A stretch of 64,000 nucleotides of DNA from Mucilaginibacter sp. 14171R-50. GTDB lineage: Bacteria > Bacteroidota > Bacteroidia > Sphingobacteriales > Sphingobacteriaceae. This document shows, piece after piece, positions 38,076 through 47,848 of this stretch; within the stretch, counting starts at the first letter, position 1; each line of letters starts with the position of its first letter. The position numbers and the translations under genes are program-made. The notes under the pieces were generated by a model. It saw only the letters and a list, made by a program, of their open reading frames with translations, ran no database searches and had not been told where the DNA came from. The DNA lies in the NCBI RefSeq assembly GCF_010093045.1, contig NZ_CP048115.1, positions 310,001-374,000 of the forward strand. Direction: 5' to 3'.

Positions 38076-38159
38076 AGTTGTTGAAATGTTGAAAGGTTTT
38101 AAGGTTGAAATGTTCCGGGCGGTTAACCTTACAACATTTCAACCTTTAACATTACAACT
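38076..38159. repeat. Octad-word palindrome (GTTGAAA type)
   Basis: The left arm, 38076-38106, reads as 8-bp words (GTTGAAAT, GTTGAAAG, GTTTTAAG). The right arm, 38125-38159, has AACATTTC- and AACCTTTA-type words. Pairing needs small gaps. The right arm touches the rpoB stop codon at 38159-38161. Confidence 0.75.
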
Positions 38160-41100
38160 TATTCTAAAGTGATATCCAAACCTAAACCTCTTAGCTCATG
38201 AACCAATACGTTGAATGATTCAGGAACAGATGGGGTTGGCAGGTTTTCACCTTTAACAATAGCTTCGTAGGTTTTGGCACGGCCAATAACATCATCCGAT
38301 TTAACGGTCAATATTTCCTGCAGGATGTTTGCAGCACCAAATGCTTCTAACGCCCAAACCTCCATCTCACCAAAACGCTGACCACCAAACTGTGCTTTAC
38401 CACCCAATGGCTGTTGTGTAATTAATGAGTATGGCCCGATAGAACGCGCGTGCATCTTATCGTCAACCATGTGGCCCAGTTTTAACATGTAGATGATACC
38501 TACAGTTGTTTGCTGGTCAAAACGGTCGCCTGTTAAGCCATTGTATAAATAGGTACGGCCCGATGCCGGTAAGTTTGCCTTCGCAATCCACTCCTCAACC
38601 TCTTCATGGCTTGCACCATCAAAAATAGGGGTAGCGAATTTAACACCAAGCTCTTTACCTGCCCAGCCTAAAACGGTTTCGTAGATCTGGCCAAGGTTCA
38701 TACGTGAAGGTACACCCAGTGGGTTCAACACAATATCAACCGGGGTACCATCTTCTAAGAAAGGCATATCCTCGTCGCGTACAATACGCGCAACAATACC
38801 TTTGTTACCGTGGCGGCCCGCCATTTTATCACCCACTTTAAGCTTACGCTTTTTAGCGATATAAACTTTAGCCATCTGAACTATGCCCGATGGAAGCTCG
38901 TCACCAACACTAATGGCAAACTTATCGCGGCGGTAAGCGCCCAGCTCTTCGTTTACCTTAATGTTATAGTTGTGAAGCAACGTTTTTATCTGTTCGTTCT
39001 TATCTTCATCAGTGGTCCATTTTGTTGGGTTGATGTTTTCGTAGTTAAGCTCGGTCAGAATCTTCTGGGTGAACTTAACGCCTTTGGCAACAAACAGCTC
39101 TTTGTAAACATTGTAAACACCTTGCGATGTTTTGCCGTTAACTATCTCGAATAACTTTTCGATCAAAGTATTTTTAAGATCTTTTACAGCTTTATCGTGT
39201 TTAGCGTCAAGTTTTTCAATTTGTGCTTTTTCTTCTGCCTTAGTGGTTTTCTTAGCACGGCTGAATAGTTTTGTATCAATAACAACACCCGCGATAGAAG
39301 GCGGAGTTTTTAACGATGCGTCCTTAACGTCGCCTGCTTTATCACCAAATATGGCACGTAACAGTTTTTCTTCCGGTGAAGGGTCTGATTCGCCTTTTGG
39401 CGTGATCTTACCTATCAGGATGTCGCCTTCTTTAACCTCTGCGCCTACACGGATGATACCGTCTTCGTCAAGGTCTTTGGTGGCTTCTTCTGATACGTTA
39501 GGGATATCCGGCGTCAATTCTTCTTCGCCGCGTTTTGTATCACGCACTTCCAATTCAAATTCTTCAACGTGAAGCGATGTGAATATATCCTGCGATACTA
39601 CACGCTCAGATATAACGATCGCATCCTCAAAGTTGTAACCCTGCCAAGGCATGAATGCCACTTTAAGGTTACGACCTAAAGCAAGCTCGCCATTCTGGGT
39701 TGCGTAGCCTTCGCAAAGCACCTGTCCTTTTTCAACACGCTGGCCTTTTTTAACAATAGGCTTTAAGTTGATGGTGGTGCTTTGGTTGGTCTTTTTAAAT
39801 TTGGTTAATATATAACTCTTGGTATCGCCTTCAAATGAAACCAAACGATCAAGTTCGTTGCGGTCATATTTGATCTTGATCTCGTTAGCATCAACATACT
39901 CAACCACACCATCGCCTTCGGCGTTGATAAGGGTACGAGAATCTTTTGCTACGCGGCCTTCCAAACCTGTACCTACAATTGGCGCCTCGGGGCGTAACAA
40001 TGGTACGGCCTGGCGCTGCATGTTAGATCCCATCAGGGCACGGTTAGCATCATCATGCTCCAGGAACGGAATTAATGATGCAGCTATTGACGTGATCTGG
40101 TTTGGAGCAATATCCATCAGGTCAAGTCTTTCAGGCTCAATGATCGGGAAGTCGCCTTCGAAACGTGCTTTTACACGTGGGTTGGCAAATACCCCTTTAT
40201 CATCGTAGTAAGCGTTAGCCTGGCCAATGGTTTTACCGTCTTCATCTTCAGCAGATAAATAGATAACCGGCTCATCAACCTGTACCTTACCTTCAACAAC
40301 GCGTTTGTATGGTGTTTCGATGAAGCCTAAATTGTTGATCTTGGCATGTACGCAAAGCGATGATATCAAACCAATGTTCGGCCCTTCCGGGGTTTCGATG
40401 GTACACAACCTACCGTAGTGGGTGTAGTGAACGTCACGAACCTCGAAACCTGCACGCTCGCGTGATAAACCGCCGGGCCCTAAGGCTGACAGACGACGCT
40501 TGTGCGTTATCTCTGCCAGTGGGTTGGTTTGGTCCATGAACTGCGATAGCTGGTTGGTACCGAAGAACGAATTGATAACCGACGAAAGTGTACGCGCGTT
40601 GATCAGATCAGTTGGTGTGAACACCTCGTTGTCACGAATGTTCATACGCTCGCGGATGGTACGTGCCATACGCGCTAAACCAACACCAAACTGTGCATAA
40701 AGCTGCTCGCCAACGGTACGAACACGACGGTTTGACAAGTGATCGATATCATCCACCTCGGCTTTTGAGTTGATGAGCTTGATCAGGTATTTCACAATCG
40801 CGATGATATCCTGCTTGGTTAATACTTTTGTTTCGTCAGAAGTATTCAGCTTTAATTTACGGTTGATGCGGTAACGGCCCACATCGCCCAGGTCATATCT
40901 TTTATCAGAGAAGAATAAACGATCGATGATACCACGTGCTGTTTCCTCATCAGGTGGTTCGGCGTTACGCAGCTGGCGGTAAATGTGCTCAACCGCTTCT
41001 TTCTCCGAGTTCGAAGTATCTTTTTGTAAAGTATTATATATAATAGTATAATCACCGCTGGTGGCCGCATCTTCCTTGTTAAGGATGATGGTTTTTACAC

Positions 41101-41962
41101 CGGCATCAATGATCATATCGATATGGTCGTCTTCCAATACGGTTTCGCGCTCAAGGATGATCTCGTTACGGTCAATAGATACCACTTCACCGGTATCTTC
41201 GTCCACAAAGTCCTCAACCCATTTTTTAAGCACCCTTGCAGCAAGTTTACGGCCTATAAATTTCTTTAAACCGCTTTTGCTTACTTTTACCTCGTCTGCA
41301 AGTTCAAACAATTCTAATATATCTTTATCAGAATCGTATCCAATCGCACGAAGGAGTGTGGTAACCGGGAATTTCTTTTTACGGTCTATATAAGCATACA
41401 TCACGTTGTTAACGTCTGTAGCGAACTCAATCCACGAACCTTTAAAAGGTATAACACGGGCCGAGTATAATTTTGTACCGTTAGTGTGGCGGCTTTGGCC
41501 AAAGAATACGCCTGGCGAACGGTGCAACTGCGATACAATTACACGCTCGGCGCCATTGATCACAAAGGTACCTTTAGGTGTCATGTAAGGGATGGTTCCC
41601 AGGTACACGTCCTGTACAATCGTTTCAAAGTCTTCGTGTTCGGCATCATTACATGATAAACGAAGCTTTGCTTTTAATGGCACACTGTAAGTTAACCCGC
41701 GCTCGATACACTCGCGTATATCGTAACGTGGCGGATCAATAAAATAATCAAGAAACTCTAAAACGAAGATGTTCCTCGAATCTGAAATAGGAAAATTTTC
41801 GGCAAATACTTTAAACAACCCTTCTTTATAGCGGTTGTCTGAGGTGGTTTCCAATTGAAAAAATTCCTGGAAAGATTGTAACTGTACATCCAGGAAATCC
41901 GGGTAATCAAGTACCTTTCTGCTGGTTGCAAAGTTTACTCTTTGGTTATTATTGTTTGCCAA
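38159..41962 (-). CDS. rpoB: RNA polymerase subunit beta
   Basis: The 1267-aa subunit has the usual beta-subunit order. RSPGVFFGQ and the N-terminal lobes are followed by the rifampicin region ([20 protein letters not shown], then [13 protein letters not shown]) near 470-520. [20 protein letters not shown] is near 770, MAGRHGNKG near 1045 and [19 protein letters not shown] near 1175. Rif-region residues look wild type: QLSQFMDQ, then HKRR, then LSALGPGG. The ATG follows a short AT-rich leader, and rplL lies upstream past a palindrome and a hairpin. Confidence 0.98.
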   Translation of the reverse strand: MANNNNQRVNFATSRKVLDYPDFLDVQLQSFQEFFQLETTSDNRYKEGLFKVFAENFPISDSRNIFVLEFLDYFIDPPRYDIRECIERGLTYSVPLKAKLRLSCNDAEHEDFETIVQDVYLGTIPYMTPKGTFVINGAERVIVSQLHRSPGVFFGQSRHTNGTKLYSARVIPFKGSWIEFATDVNNVMYAYIDRKKKFPVTTLLRAIGYDSDKDILELFELADEVKVSKSGLKKFIGRKLAARVLKKWVEDFVDEDTGEVVSIDRNEIILERETVLEDDHIDMIIDAGVKTIILNKEDAATSGDYTIIYNTLQKDTSNSEKEAVEHIYRQLRNAEPPDEETARGIIDRLFFSDKRYDLGDVGRYRINRKLKLNTSDETKVLTKQDIIAIVKYLIKLINSKAEVDDIDHLSNRRVRTVGEQLYAQFGVGLARMARTIRERMNIRDNEVFTPTDLINARTLSSVINSFFGTNQLSQFMDQTNPLAEITHKRRLSALGPGGLSRERAGFEVRDVHYTHYGRLCTIETPEGPNIGLISSLCVHAKINNLGFIETPYKRVVEGKVQVDEPVIYLSAEDEDGKTIGQANAYYDDKGVFANPRVKARFEGDFPIIEPERLDLMDIAPNQITSIAASLIPFLEHDDANRALMGSNMQRQAVPLLRPEAPIVGTGLEGRVAKDSRTLINAEGDGVVEYVDANEIKIKYDRNELDRLVSFEGDTKSYILTKFKKTNQSTTINLKPIVKKGQRVEKGQVLCEGYATQNGELALGRNLKVAFMPWQGYNFEDAIVISERVVSQDIFTSLHVEEFELEVRDTKRGEEELTPDIPNVSEEATKDLDEDGIIRVGAEVKEGDILIGKITPKGESDPSPEEKLLRAIFGDKAGDVKDASLKTPPSIAGVVIDTKLFSRAKKTTKAEEKAQIEKLDAKHDKAVKDLKNTLIEKLFEIVNGKTSQGVYNVYKELFVAKGVKFTQKILTELNYENINPTKWTTDEDKNEQIKTLLHNYNIKVNEELGAYRRDKFAISVGDELPSGIVQMAKVYIAKKRKLKVGDKMAGRHGNKGIVARIVRDEDMPFLEDGTPVDIVLNPLGVPSRMNLGQIYETVLGWAGKELGVKFATPIFDGASHEEVEEWIAKANLPASGRTYLYNGLTGDRFDQQTTVGIIYMLKLGHMVDDKMHARSIGPYSLITQQPLGGKAQFGGQRFGEMEVWALEAFGAANILQEILTVKSDDVIGRAKTYEAIVKGENLPTPSVPESFNVLVHELRGLGLDITLE

Positions 41963-41993
41963 GGTATTATAATTTTAGTTTATTAAACCTGTG

Positions 41994-42096
41994 TTTAGAT
42001 ATGAGATATCGGACGTGAGATTTGAGACAGACGTTGAAATCTTTTATGTTTTGACGCAAGAATCTCATATCTCATATCTTACGTCTCAAATCTAAA
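41994..42096. repeat. Heptad-word palindrome (AGATnTG type) between rplL and rpoB
   Basis: The left arm, 41994-42027, has words AGATATG, AGATATC, GGACGTG and AGATTTG. The right arm, 42063-42096, has ATCTCAT, ATCTTAC and GTCTCAA. Of 34 positions, 26 pair without gaps. It uses the same words as the elements at 25565 and 44366. Confidence 0.85.
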
Positions 42097-42112
42097 GTAT
42101 ATAAACAGCAAT

Positions 42113-42140
42113 AGACCCCGACCAAAAATGGTCGGAGTCT
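42113..42140 (-). terminator. Hairpin between rplL and rpoB (possible attenuator)
   Basis: AGACTCCGACC pairs with GGTCGGGGTCT around a short loop, with one wobble and flanking CAATAG/CTATTG pairing. No long T-run follows, so it may attenuate or be an RNA-processing site rather than a full stop. That would let rpoB be made at lower levels than L7/L12. Confidence 0.6.
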
Positions 42141-42164
42141 GATGCTATTGTGCGTGTGGTTAAA

Positions 42165-42551
42165 TTATTTAACCTCAACTACCGCTCCGGCTTCCTCTAA
42201 TTGAGTTTTCAAAGACTGAGCTTCTTCTTTAGTTACGCCGGTTTTAACCTCTTTAGGTGCACCGTCAACTAAATCTTTAGCTTCTTTCAAGCCCAGACCG
42301 GTTAAATCTTTCACTAATTTAACTACAGCTAATTTTGAACCACCTGCTTCTTTCAGGATTACGTCAAATGCTGTTTGCTCAGCTGCAGCTGCAGGAGCGT
42401 CGTCGCCGCCACCGGCAGCAGGACCTGCAACAGCAACAGCTGCAGCAGCTGGCTCAATGCCATACTCATCTTTCAGGATTTGAGCTAATTCGTTTACTTC
42501 TTTTACTGTTAAGTTAACTAACTGTTCAGCAAAGGCTTTTAAATCTGCCAT
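42165..42551 (-). CDS. rplL: Ribosomal protein bL12 (L7/L12)
   Basis: This 128-aa acidic stalk protein has an N-terminal dimerisation domain ([20 protein letters not shown]), an Ala/Gly-rich hinge at about 34-58, and a conserved C-terminal factor-binding domain ([24 protein letters not shown], then [20 protein letters not shown]). It recruits translation GTPases. It is co-transcribed with rplJ, 62 bp upstream. A hairpin follows before rpoB. Confidence 0.98.
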   Translation of the reverse strand: MADLKAFAEQLVNLTVKEVNELAQILKDEYGIEPAAAAVAVAGPAAGGGDDAPAAAAEQTAFDVILKEAGGSKLAVVKLVKDLTGLGLKEAKDLVDGAPKEVKTGVTKEEAQSLKTQLEEAGAVVEVK

Positions 42552-42613
42552 TTTATTTAAATTTTACTTTTAATACTTTTTGTTTTTAATGTCCAAACTT
42601 ATAGGTGTTTGGA

Positions 42614-43132
42614 TTAACCTCTTTCTTGTAATGTTTTTACAACACCTGCTAGTATATTTCCGCCTGATTGTAATGCAGAAATAACGTTCTTGGCTGGTGA
42701 TTGCAATAAGCCAACTATCTCGCCTATCAGTTGTTCTTTTGATTTTAGTTTTATCAAAGTATCTAACTGATTGTCGCCAATGAAGATCGCCGAATCAATG
42801 TACGCTGCTTTTAAAAGCGGTTTGTCGCCTGTTTTTCTCAGTTTCTTGATCAGCTTTGCCGGGGCAGTTGCTGACTTTGAGAAAAGAATAGATGATGAAC
42901 CTTTTAATACGTCAAACATCGGAGCAAAATCACCGCCTGCTGCTTCCATAGCTTTTTTAATTAAGCTGTTTTTTGCAACCTGCATGGTGATCTCATTTTC
43001 AAAGCATTGACGACGGATCGAATTTACTTTTGCAACCGTTAGATCAGCAGTATCGGTAATATAAAAGTTACCGTACTCTTTAATCTGATCAGTAAGGGCC
43101 AGAACAAGGTCGTGTTTTTCTTCTTTATTCAT
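42614..43132 (-). CDS. rplJ: Ribosomal protein uL10
   Basis: The 172-aa base of the L7/L12 stalk starts MNKEEKHDLVLALTDQIKEY. NSIRRQCFENEITMQVAKNS and KLIKKLRKTGDKPLLKAAYI are typical uL10 segments. The C-terminal helix binds L12 dimers. It follows rplA after 2 bp. In other bacteria, binding of L10-L12 to the leader of rplJ represses translation; the leader here is too short to show such a structure. Confidence 0.96.
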   Translation of the reverse strand: MNKEEKHDLVLALTDQIKEYGNFYITDTADLTVAKVNSIRRQCFENEITMQVAKNSLIKKAMEAAGGDFAPMFDVLKGSSSILFSKSATAPAKLIKKLRKTGDKPLLKAAYIDSAIFIGDNQLDTLIKLKSKEQLIGEIVGLLQSPAKNVISALQSGGNILAGVVKTLQERG

Positions 43133-43134
43133 GA

Positions 43135-43833
43135 TTAGATCCCCGCTACTGATTTAGTTTCAATTGTAATTCCCGGCGACATGGTTGAAGAGATATGTAT
43201 GCTCTTAAAATATGTGCCTTTTGCTGCCGATGGTTTTAATTTAGAGATGGTTTGCAATACTTCTAATGCGTTCTCGTAAATTTTATCAGCAGTGAAAGAT
43301 GCTTTTCCTATTGAAGTGTGGATGATACCGGTTTTATCAACCTTGAAATCGATCTTACCACCTTTTACGTCAGCAACAGCTTTACCAACTTCTGGTGTTA
43401 CTGTTCCTGATTTAGGGTTAGGCATTAGGTTACGCGGGCCTAAAATTCTGCCCAAACGTCCTACCTTAGCCATAACACTTGGCATAGTGATGATAATATC
43501 AACATCAGTCCATCCGCCTTCAATCTTGGCAATATAATCATCCAAACCTACGTAATCTGCACCTGCATCCTTAGCTTCTTGTTCCTTATCAGGAGTACAA
43601 AGCACTAATACACGTACAGTTTTACCGGTTCCATGAGGTAGTGTTGCTATACCACGCACCATTTGATTGGCTTTGCGAGGGTCAACACCTAAACGTACAT
43701 CAATATCAACTGACGAATCAAACTTGGTATTGGTTAATTCCTTTACCAATGCTGATGCATCTTGTAGGGTATACGATTTGTTAGCCTCAATTTTGGAGAG
43801 TGCCGCTTTTTGATTTTTTGTTAATCTAGCCAC
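43135..43833 (-). CDS. rplA: Ribosomal protein uL1
   Basis: The 232-aa L1-stalk protein has [20 protein letters not shown] near residue 35 and [12 protein letters not shown] near 68. [20 protein letters not shown] near 138 and [22 protein letters not shown] residues lie at the end. It binds 23S rRNA and takes part in E-site tRNA release. In many bacteria L1 represses its own rplK-rplA message. It follows rplK by 27 bp. Confidence 0.97.
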   Translation of the reverse strand: MARLTKNQKAALSKIEANKSYTLQDASALVKELTNTKFDSSVDIDVRLGVDPRKANQMVRGIATLPHGTGKTVRVLVLCTPDKEQEAKDAGADYVGLDDYIAKIEGGWTDVDIIITMPSVMAKVGRLGRILGPRNLMPNPKSGTVTPEVGKAVADVKGGKIDFKVDKTGIIHTSIGKASFTADKIYENALEVLQTISKLKPSAAKGTYFKSIHISSTMSPGITIETKSVAGI

Positions 43834-43860
43834 TGTCTTAAACTGATTTGTATAAATTAA

Positions 43861-44301
43861 TTAATTCCAGGGTGCCGTACCTGATACGGTTATCCCCATA
43901 CTGCGGGCAGTACCTGCCACCATTCTCATGGCTGATTCTACTGTAAATGCATTCAAATCAGTCATTTTATCTTTGGCTATGGTCTCAACCTGCTCCCAGT
44001 TTACACTGGCAACTTTTTTACGGTTGGGCTCTGCCGAACCACTCTTTAAGCCTGTTGCTTCTAAAAGCTGTATAGCCACCGGAGGGGTTTTAATGATAAA
44101 ATCGAAAGACTTGTCGACATAAACAGTAATTACTACAGGTAGCACTTTACCAGGTTTATCCTGGGTACGTGCGTTGAACTGCTTGCAAAACTCCATAATG
44201 TTCACCCCTTTTGCACCCAATGCAGGGCCAATTGGTGGAGATGGGTTTGCAGCGCCGCCCTTCACTTGTAGCTTTACCATCGCACCGACTTCTTTTGCCA
44301 T
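43861..44301 (-). CDS. rplK: Ribosomal protein uL11
   Basis: The 146-aa protein has the N-terminal domain [20 protein letters not shown], then [16 protein letters not shown], and the C-terminal rRNA-binding domain ([18 protein letters not shown]). It forms the GTPase-associated centre and is needed for stringent-response sensing by RelA-type enzymes. It is separated from nusG by a heptad palindrome region of 198 bp. Confidence 0.97.
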   Translation of the reverse strand: MAKEVGAMVKLQVKGGAANPSPPIGPALGAKGVNIMEFCKQFNARTQDKPGKVLPVVITVYVDKSFDFIIKTPPVAIQLLEATGLKSGSAEPNRKKVASVNWEQVETIAKDKMTDLNAFTVESAMRMVAGTARSMGITVSGTAPWN

Positions 44302-44365
44302 TTTGATTTGTTTTAATTATAACTCAATGTTAGTAAGTGGAAGCTAAGTAACATTTAAGATCTTT

Positions 44366-44501
44366 AGATTTGAGATGCTAGATACGAGATATGAGACTCA
44401 TGTTCGCTTATTCAAACCTTTATTTTGTTATATATATTGTTTAGCTTTTTCAACATGACCTTTAGATGTTTCTCACATCTAAAATCTCATATCTCAAATC
44501 T
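44366..44501. repeat. Heptad-word palindrome (AGATnTG type) between nusG and rplK
   Basis: The left arm, 44366-44396, has words AGATTTG, AGATGCT, AGATACG and AGATATG. The right arm, 44471-44501, has complementary ATCTCAT and ATCTCAA words. Of 31 positions, 24 pair. The loop is 74 nt. The right arm overlaps the nusG stop codon. Confidence 0.85.
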
Positions 44502-45042
44502 ATTCTTTCTCTACCTGCATGTAATTCAATTCAAGCGGCGTACGGCGCCCAAATATCTTTACCATTACTTTTAATTTCTTTTTCTCTTCGTTCACCTCTT
44601 CAATCACACCGCTAAACCCGTTGAATGGCCCGTCCATTACTTTAACGTTCTCGCCAACGTAATACGGCACGTTCATGGTTTCGCCCTGCGTGCTCATTTC
44701 ATCAACCTTACCTAAAATACGGTTAACTTCGGCCTGGCGTAAAGGGATAGCGTTCCCTTGCTTATCGCCCAAGAAACCAATCACACTGTTTACGTTTTTT
44801 ATAATGTGTTCCAGTTCACCATCAAGGGCGGCTTCCATCAGTACATAACCCGGAAAATAATTGCGCTCTTTGGCAATTTTTTTTCCATCGCGCATCTGGT
44901 AGTATTTTTCGGTAGGGATAAGTACCTGAGGCACTAAATGCGTTATACCTAATCTGCTTATCTCAGCGTCTATATATTGCTTTACCTTTTTTTCTTTACC
45001 ACTTATGGCCCTAACCACGTACCATTTTAATTGATCACTCAT
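44500..45042 (-). CDS. nusG: Transcription elongation/antitermination factor NusG
   Basis: The 180-aa protein has the NGN domain ([20 protein letters not shown] near residue 5, [14 protein letters not shown] near 62) and a C-terminal KOW domain ([20 protein letters not shown] near 128). It binds RNA polymerase and couples it to ribosomes or Rho. It follows secE by 10 bp, the classic secE-nusG pair. Confidence 0.97.
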   Translation of the reverse strand: MSDQLKWYVVRAISGKEKKVKQYIDAEISRLGITHLVPQVLIPTEKYYQMRDGKKIAKERNYFPGYVLMEAALDGELEHIIKNVNSVIGFLGDKQGNAIPLRQAEVNRILGKVDEMSTQGETMNVPYYVGENVKVMDGPFNGFSGVIEEVNEEKKKLKVMVKIFGRRTPLELNYMQVEKE

Positions 45043-45052
45043 CTATTTATAA

Positions 45053-45247
45053 TTAGGCTAGTGAAGTATAAAACTGATTAAGCAAGTAGCCGATGATCTG
45101 GTCCATACCAAATATGATCAGCGCAATAATGATCGAAGCTATCAGTACTAAAACCGCGCTGTTTTGCAATTCTCTCCATGTTGGCCAGGTTACTTTCTCG
45201 GTCAACTCTATGTACGATTCTTTAATGTATTCAGCTACGCCTGCCAT
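45053..45247 (-). CDS. secE: Preprotein translocase subunit SecE
   Basis: The 64-aa membrane protein has the conserved amphipathic KVTWPTWRELQNSAVLVLIA segment and one membrane helix (about residues 34-56). It stabilises SecY. The open frame extends upstream to 45274, but those codons lie inside tRNA-Trp, so I start at the ATG at 45245-45247 (MAGVAEYIKESYIEL). It is only 16 bp from the tRNA, so both are probably processed from one transcript. Confidence 0.95.
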   Translation of the reverse strand: MAGVAEYIKESYIELTEKVTWPTWRELQNSAVLVLIASIIIALIIFGMDQIIGYLLNQFYTSLA

Positions 45248-45263
45248 TTTATTATTGCTTATG

Positions 45264-45334
45264 CACGGGAACAAGGATTCGAACCCTGATCAAAGGTTTT
45301 GGAGACCTCTATTCTACCATTGAACTATTCCCGT
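45264..45334 (-). tRNA. tRNA-Trp (CCA anticodon)
   Basis: The cloverleaf fits: acceptor ACGGGAA/TTCCCGT, anticodon stem GAGGT/ACCTT with loop CTCCAAA, so the anticodon is CCA, and a T loop TTCGAAT. The 3' CCA is not encoded. It lies between tuf and secE, a location also seen in other bacteria. Confidence 0.95.
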
Positions 45335-45459
45335 GTATACTATCTTCAAAAAGCTGAAGATTTGTATTGTGTTTGCTTATTGTGAATAAAGTACCGAGAC
45401 CAAAGCCCCGGTACTTTACACAAAATTAACCGTTTGCTACCCTGTTTAAGGGTAAGTAT

Positions 45460-46647
45460 TTATGCTAATATTTCAGTTACCTGACCAGCACCTACAGTTC
45501 TGCCACCTTCACGGATAGCGAAACGCAGACCTTTTTCCATAGCGATAGCGTTGATCAGCTTTACAGTGATGGTAACGTTATCACCAGGCATAACCATTTC
45601 TACACCTTCGGCCAATGAAATTTCACCGGTTACGTCAGTTGTACGGAAATAGAATTGCGGACGGTATTTGTTGAAGAATGGAGTGTGACGGCCACCTTCT
45701 GCTTTTGATAATACGTAAACTTCTGCTTTAAAGTCAGTGTGCGGGTTAACTGAACCTGGTTTGCAAATAACCATACCCCTGCGGATATCAGTTTTTTCAA
45801 TACCACGTAACAATAAACCTACGTTATCACCAGCTTCGCCGCGGTCAAGGATCTTGCGGAACATCTCAACACCTGTTACGGTTGATTTTAAGTTCTCGGC
45901 ACCCATACCTAAGATGTCAACAGGCTCGCCTGAGTTGATAACACCACGCTCGATACGACCGGTTGCAACAGTACCACGACCAGTGATCGAGAATACGTCT
46001 TCAACAGGCATCAAGAAAGGAAGATCAGTTAAACGTGGAGGGATTGGAATGTAGCTATCTACAGCATCCATCAACTCCATAATTTTACCTACCCATTTAG
46101 CATCGCCGTTTAGACCGCCTAATGCAGAACCTTGGATAACAGGGATATCATCGCCAGGGAAATCGTAGAATGATAATAATTCGCGGATCTCCATTTCAAC
46201 TAATTCTAATAATTCCGGATCATCAACCATGTCCACTTTGTTCATGAACACAACCAATGAAGGTACACCTACCTGACGTGCAAGCAGGATGTGCTCGCGG
46301 GTTTGAGGCATCGGACCATCAGTAGCAGCAACCACAATGATAGCACCATCCATCTGTGCAGCACCTGTAACCATGTTTTTTACATAGTCAGCGTGGCCCG
46401 GACAGTCAACGTGTGCATAGTGACGGTTTGCTGTTGAATATTCAACGTGAGCGGTATTGATTGTAATACCACGCTCTTTTTCTTCAGGAGCAGAGTCAAT
46501 TGAATCAAATGAACGTGCTTCTGTTAAACCAGCGTCAGCTAATACTTTAGTGATAGCTGCGGTAAGGGTTGTTTTACCGTGGTCAACGTGACCGATTGTA
46601 CCGATGTTTAAGTGCGGCTTACTGCGGTCAAACTTTTCTTTTGCCAT
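45460..46647 (-). CDS. tuf: Elongation factor Tu
   Basis: The 395-aa GTPase delivers aminoacyl-tRNA to the ribosome. G1 is [10 protein letters not shown] near residue 18, G2 is [13 protein letters not shown]3 is DCPGHADY and G4 is NKVD near 135. Domains 2 and 3 are complete ([12 protein letters not shown], then [18 protein letters not shown]). It follows four tRNA genes and precedes tRNA-Trp-secE, the arrangement of the E. coli tufB locus. Confidence 0.99.
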   Translation of the reverse strand: MAKEKFDRSKPHLNIGTIGHVDHGKTTLTAAITKVLADAGLTEARSFDSIDSAPEEKERGITINTAHVEYSTANRHYAHVDCPGHADYVKNMVTGAAQMDGAIIVVAATDGPMPQTREHILLARQVGVPSLVVFMNKVDMVDDPELLELVEMEIRELLSFYDFPGDDIPVIQGSALGGLNGDAKWVGKIMELMDAVDSYIPIPPRLTDLPFLMPVEDVFSITGRGTVATGRIERGVINSGEPVDILGMGAENLKSTVTGVEMFRKILDRGEAGDNVGLLLRGIEKTDIRRGMVICKPGSVNPHTDFKAEVYVLSKAEGGRHTPFFNKYRPQFYFRTTDVTGEISLAEGVEMVMPGDNVTITVKLINAIAMEKGLRFAIREGGRTVGAGQVTEILA

Positions 46648-46705
46648 GATTTATTTTGTTTGTAGGTTAATTTATTTAAACGTAATGTACTATTTAAAGT
46701 ATCTG

Positions 46706-46777
<72 letters not shown>

Positions 46778-46786
46778 TAATATTTT

Positions 46787-46870
46787 AGTTCATTTGTTCA
46801 CGTGTTTAATAGTTCATTGGTATTTGCCGCCTGGCACAAATGAACTAATGAACCAAACAACCAGTGAACC
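46787..46870. repeat. Octad-word palindrome (GTTCATT type) between tRNA genes
   Basis: The left arm, 46787-46820, has AGTTCATT, TGTTCACG, TGTTTAAT and AGTTCATT. The right arm, 46837-46870, has AATGAACT, AATGAACC and AGTGAACC. Of 34 positions, 24 pair. It shares its words with 33286-33387. Confidence 0.8.
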
Positions 46871-46875
46871 ATCCG

Positions 46876-46948
46876 AGCGGAAGACGAGGTTCGAACTCGC
46901 GACCTATAGCTTGGAAGGCTATCGCTCTACCAACTGAGCTACTTCCGC
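46876..46948 (-). tRNA. tRNA-Gly (TCC anticodon)
   Basis: Acceptor GCGGAAG pairs with CTTCCGC. The stem ATAGC/GCTAT encloses CTTCCAA, so the anticodon is TCC. The T stem GCGAG pairs with CTCGT (one wobble pair). CCA is not encoded. Confidence 0.95.
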
Positions 46949-46953
46949 TTTTT

Positions 46954-47027
46954 TAAAACCTAAAACACTAAACTCTAAACCCTAAAACAATTTTTAGAAT
47001 TTAGAATTTAGCTTTTAGAATTTAAAG
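46954..47027. repeat. Heptad-word palindrome (TTTAGnn type) between tRNA genes
   Basis: The left arm (about 46954-46987) is a series of CTAAA-containing words (ACCTAAA, CTCTAAA, CCCTAAA). The right arm (about 46993-47027) is TTTAGAA, TTTAGAA, TTTAGCT, TTTAGAA. The arms are complementary by word and the loop is very short. Confidence 0.75.
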
Positions 47028-47108
47028 TGGGGGGAGAAGGATTCGAACCTTCGTAGCCGAAGCAACGGATTTACAGTCCGTCCCATTTGACCGCTCTGGT
47101 ATCCCCCC
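47028..47108 (-). tRNA. tRNA-Tyr (GTA anticodon)
   Basis: Acceptor GGGGGGA pairs with TCCCCCC. The stem ACGGA/TCCGT encloses CTGTAAA, so the anticodon is GTA. A long variable arm makes it 81 nt, as expected for a class II tRNA. Confidence 0.95.
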
Positions 47109-47172
47109 ATTGTTGATTTCGGATCGGTGATGCTCAATTGGAAGCTAAGCATCACATTTCCGAAATAAACAG

Positions 47173-47245
47173 AGCCTCCTATCGGGATCGAACCAATGAC
47201 CTACTGATTACAAGTCAGTCGCTCTACCAGCTGAGCTAAGGAGGC
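47173..47245 (-). tRNA. tRNA-Thr (TGT anticodon)
   Basis: Acceptor GCCTCCT pairs with AGGAGGC. The stem ACTGA/TCAGT encloses CTTGTAA, so the anticodon is TGT. It is the first gene of the Thr-Tyr-Gly-Thr-tuf group. Confidence 0.95.
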
Positions 47246-47424
47246 TTAAATTGTTTACCATTACCTTGTTACCTTTTAAGGCCTTCAGGATTTTGGCTGC
47301 AAATTAATATTGCGCTATTTTTTTCTTTTTAAAGAACCACCCCTTTTAATAAATCAGAGATGATTAAACCCTCTCTGAAAGGGATTGCAAATCTACAAAA
47401 ATTTAAAGCTGTACAAAATTTTTT

Positions 47425-47459
47425 TCCAAAAAAAATCGGCAGGCTTTAAACCTGCCGAT
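47425..47459 (-). terminator. Terminator after hpf
   Basis: A perfect stem (ATCGGCAGG with CCTGCCGAT, loop TTTAAAG) is followed on the minus strand by a run of about eight T. It ends the rpsU-xerC-hpf unit. Confidence 0.9.
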
Positions 47460-47488
47460 CCGGGCACAAAATTTACCCTGTTATATGC

Positions 47489-47836
47489 TTAAAAATCATC
47501 CTCTTCCGTTACCAGGGCTGCTTTTTTAGCAGCATCGGCAGCTATGGCTTTTTTTGTTTTATGTTTTTCTATCTGTTTACGAAGGCTTTCTACCACCAGG
47601 TCCGTTGCCTCTTCAAACGTTTTACACTTTTCTTTTGCAAAAATTTGATTACCAGGCAGCATAAGCTTTATCTCGGATATCTTATTGGCCTCATCCTCTA
47701 CGTTCTCCAGTTTTAAATACACTTCGCCGCTTATAATGTGATCAAAAAAAGTTTCCAGCTTATCTACCTTTTTTTGAATAAAATCCAACAACTTCTGATC
47801 TGCATTGAAATGAATAGATTGCACGGTAATTTTCAT
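47489..47836 (-). CDS. hpf: Ribosome hibernation promoting factor (short HPF)
   Basis: The 115-aa protein has the RaiA/HPF fold: MKITVQSIHFNADQKLLDFI, KLETFFDHIISGEVYLKLEN, then KTFEEATDLVVESLRKQIEK. It has a charged tail but not the long-form dimerisation domain. It binds the decoding centre of idle ribosomes and silences them. It lies 12 bp after xerC. Its start is preceded by AGGAGG (47841-47846) with a 4-nt spacer, unusual in this genome. The site begins right at the xerC stop codon. Confidence 0.93.
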   Translation of the reverse strand: MKITVQSIHFNADQKLLDFIQKKVDKLETFFDHIISGEVYLKLENVEDEANKISEIKLMLPGNQIFAKEKCKTFEEATDLVVESLRKQIEKHKTKKAIAADAAKKAALVTEEDDF

Positions 47837-47840
47837 TTTT

Positions 47841-47846
47841 CCTCCT
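47841..47846 (-). promoter_or_regulatory. Strong Shine-Dalgarno site of hpf
   Basis: AGGAGG, preceded by AA, lies 4 nt before the hpf ATG. Most starts in the window lack any such purine box, so this one probably has regulatory meaning. Confidence 0.75.
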
Positions 47847-47848
47847 TT

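Noticed and set aside
33970..41600. Long open frames on the plus strand opposite rpoC and rpoB
   Set aside because: They are shadows of the essential genes on the minus strand, with no domain motifs.
45248..45274. Upstream start for secE at 45274
   Set aside because: These codons lie within the mature tRNA-Trp.
47110..47160. Hairpin between tRNA-Thr(TGT) and tRNA-Tyr
   Set aside because: TTTCGGATCGGTGATGC pairs with GCATCACATTTCCGAAA with a few mismatches, but it lacks the 7- or 8-bp word pattern, so I do not include it in the palindrome family.
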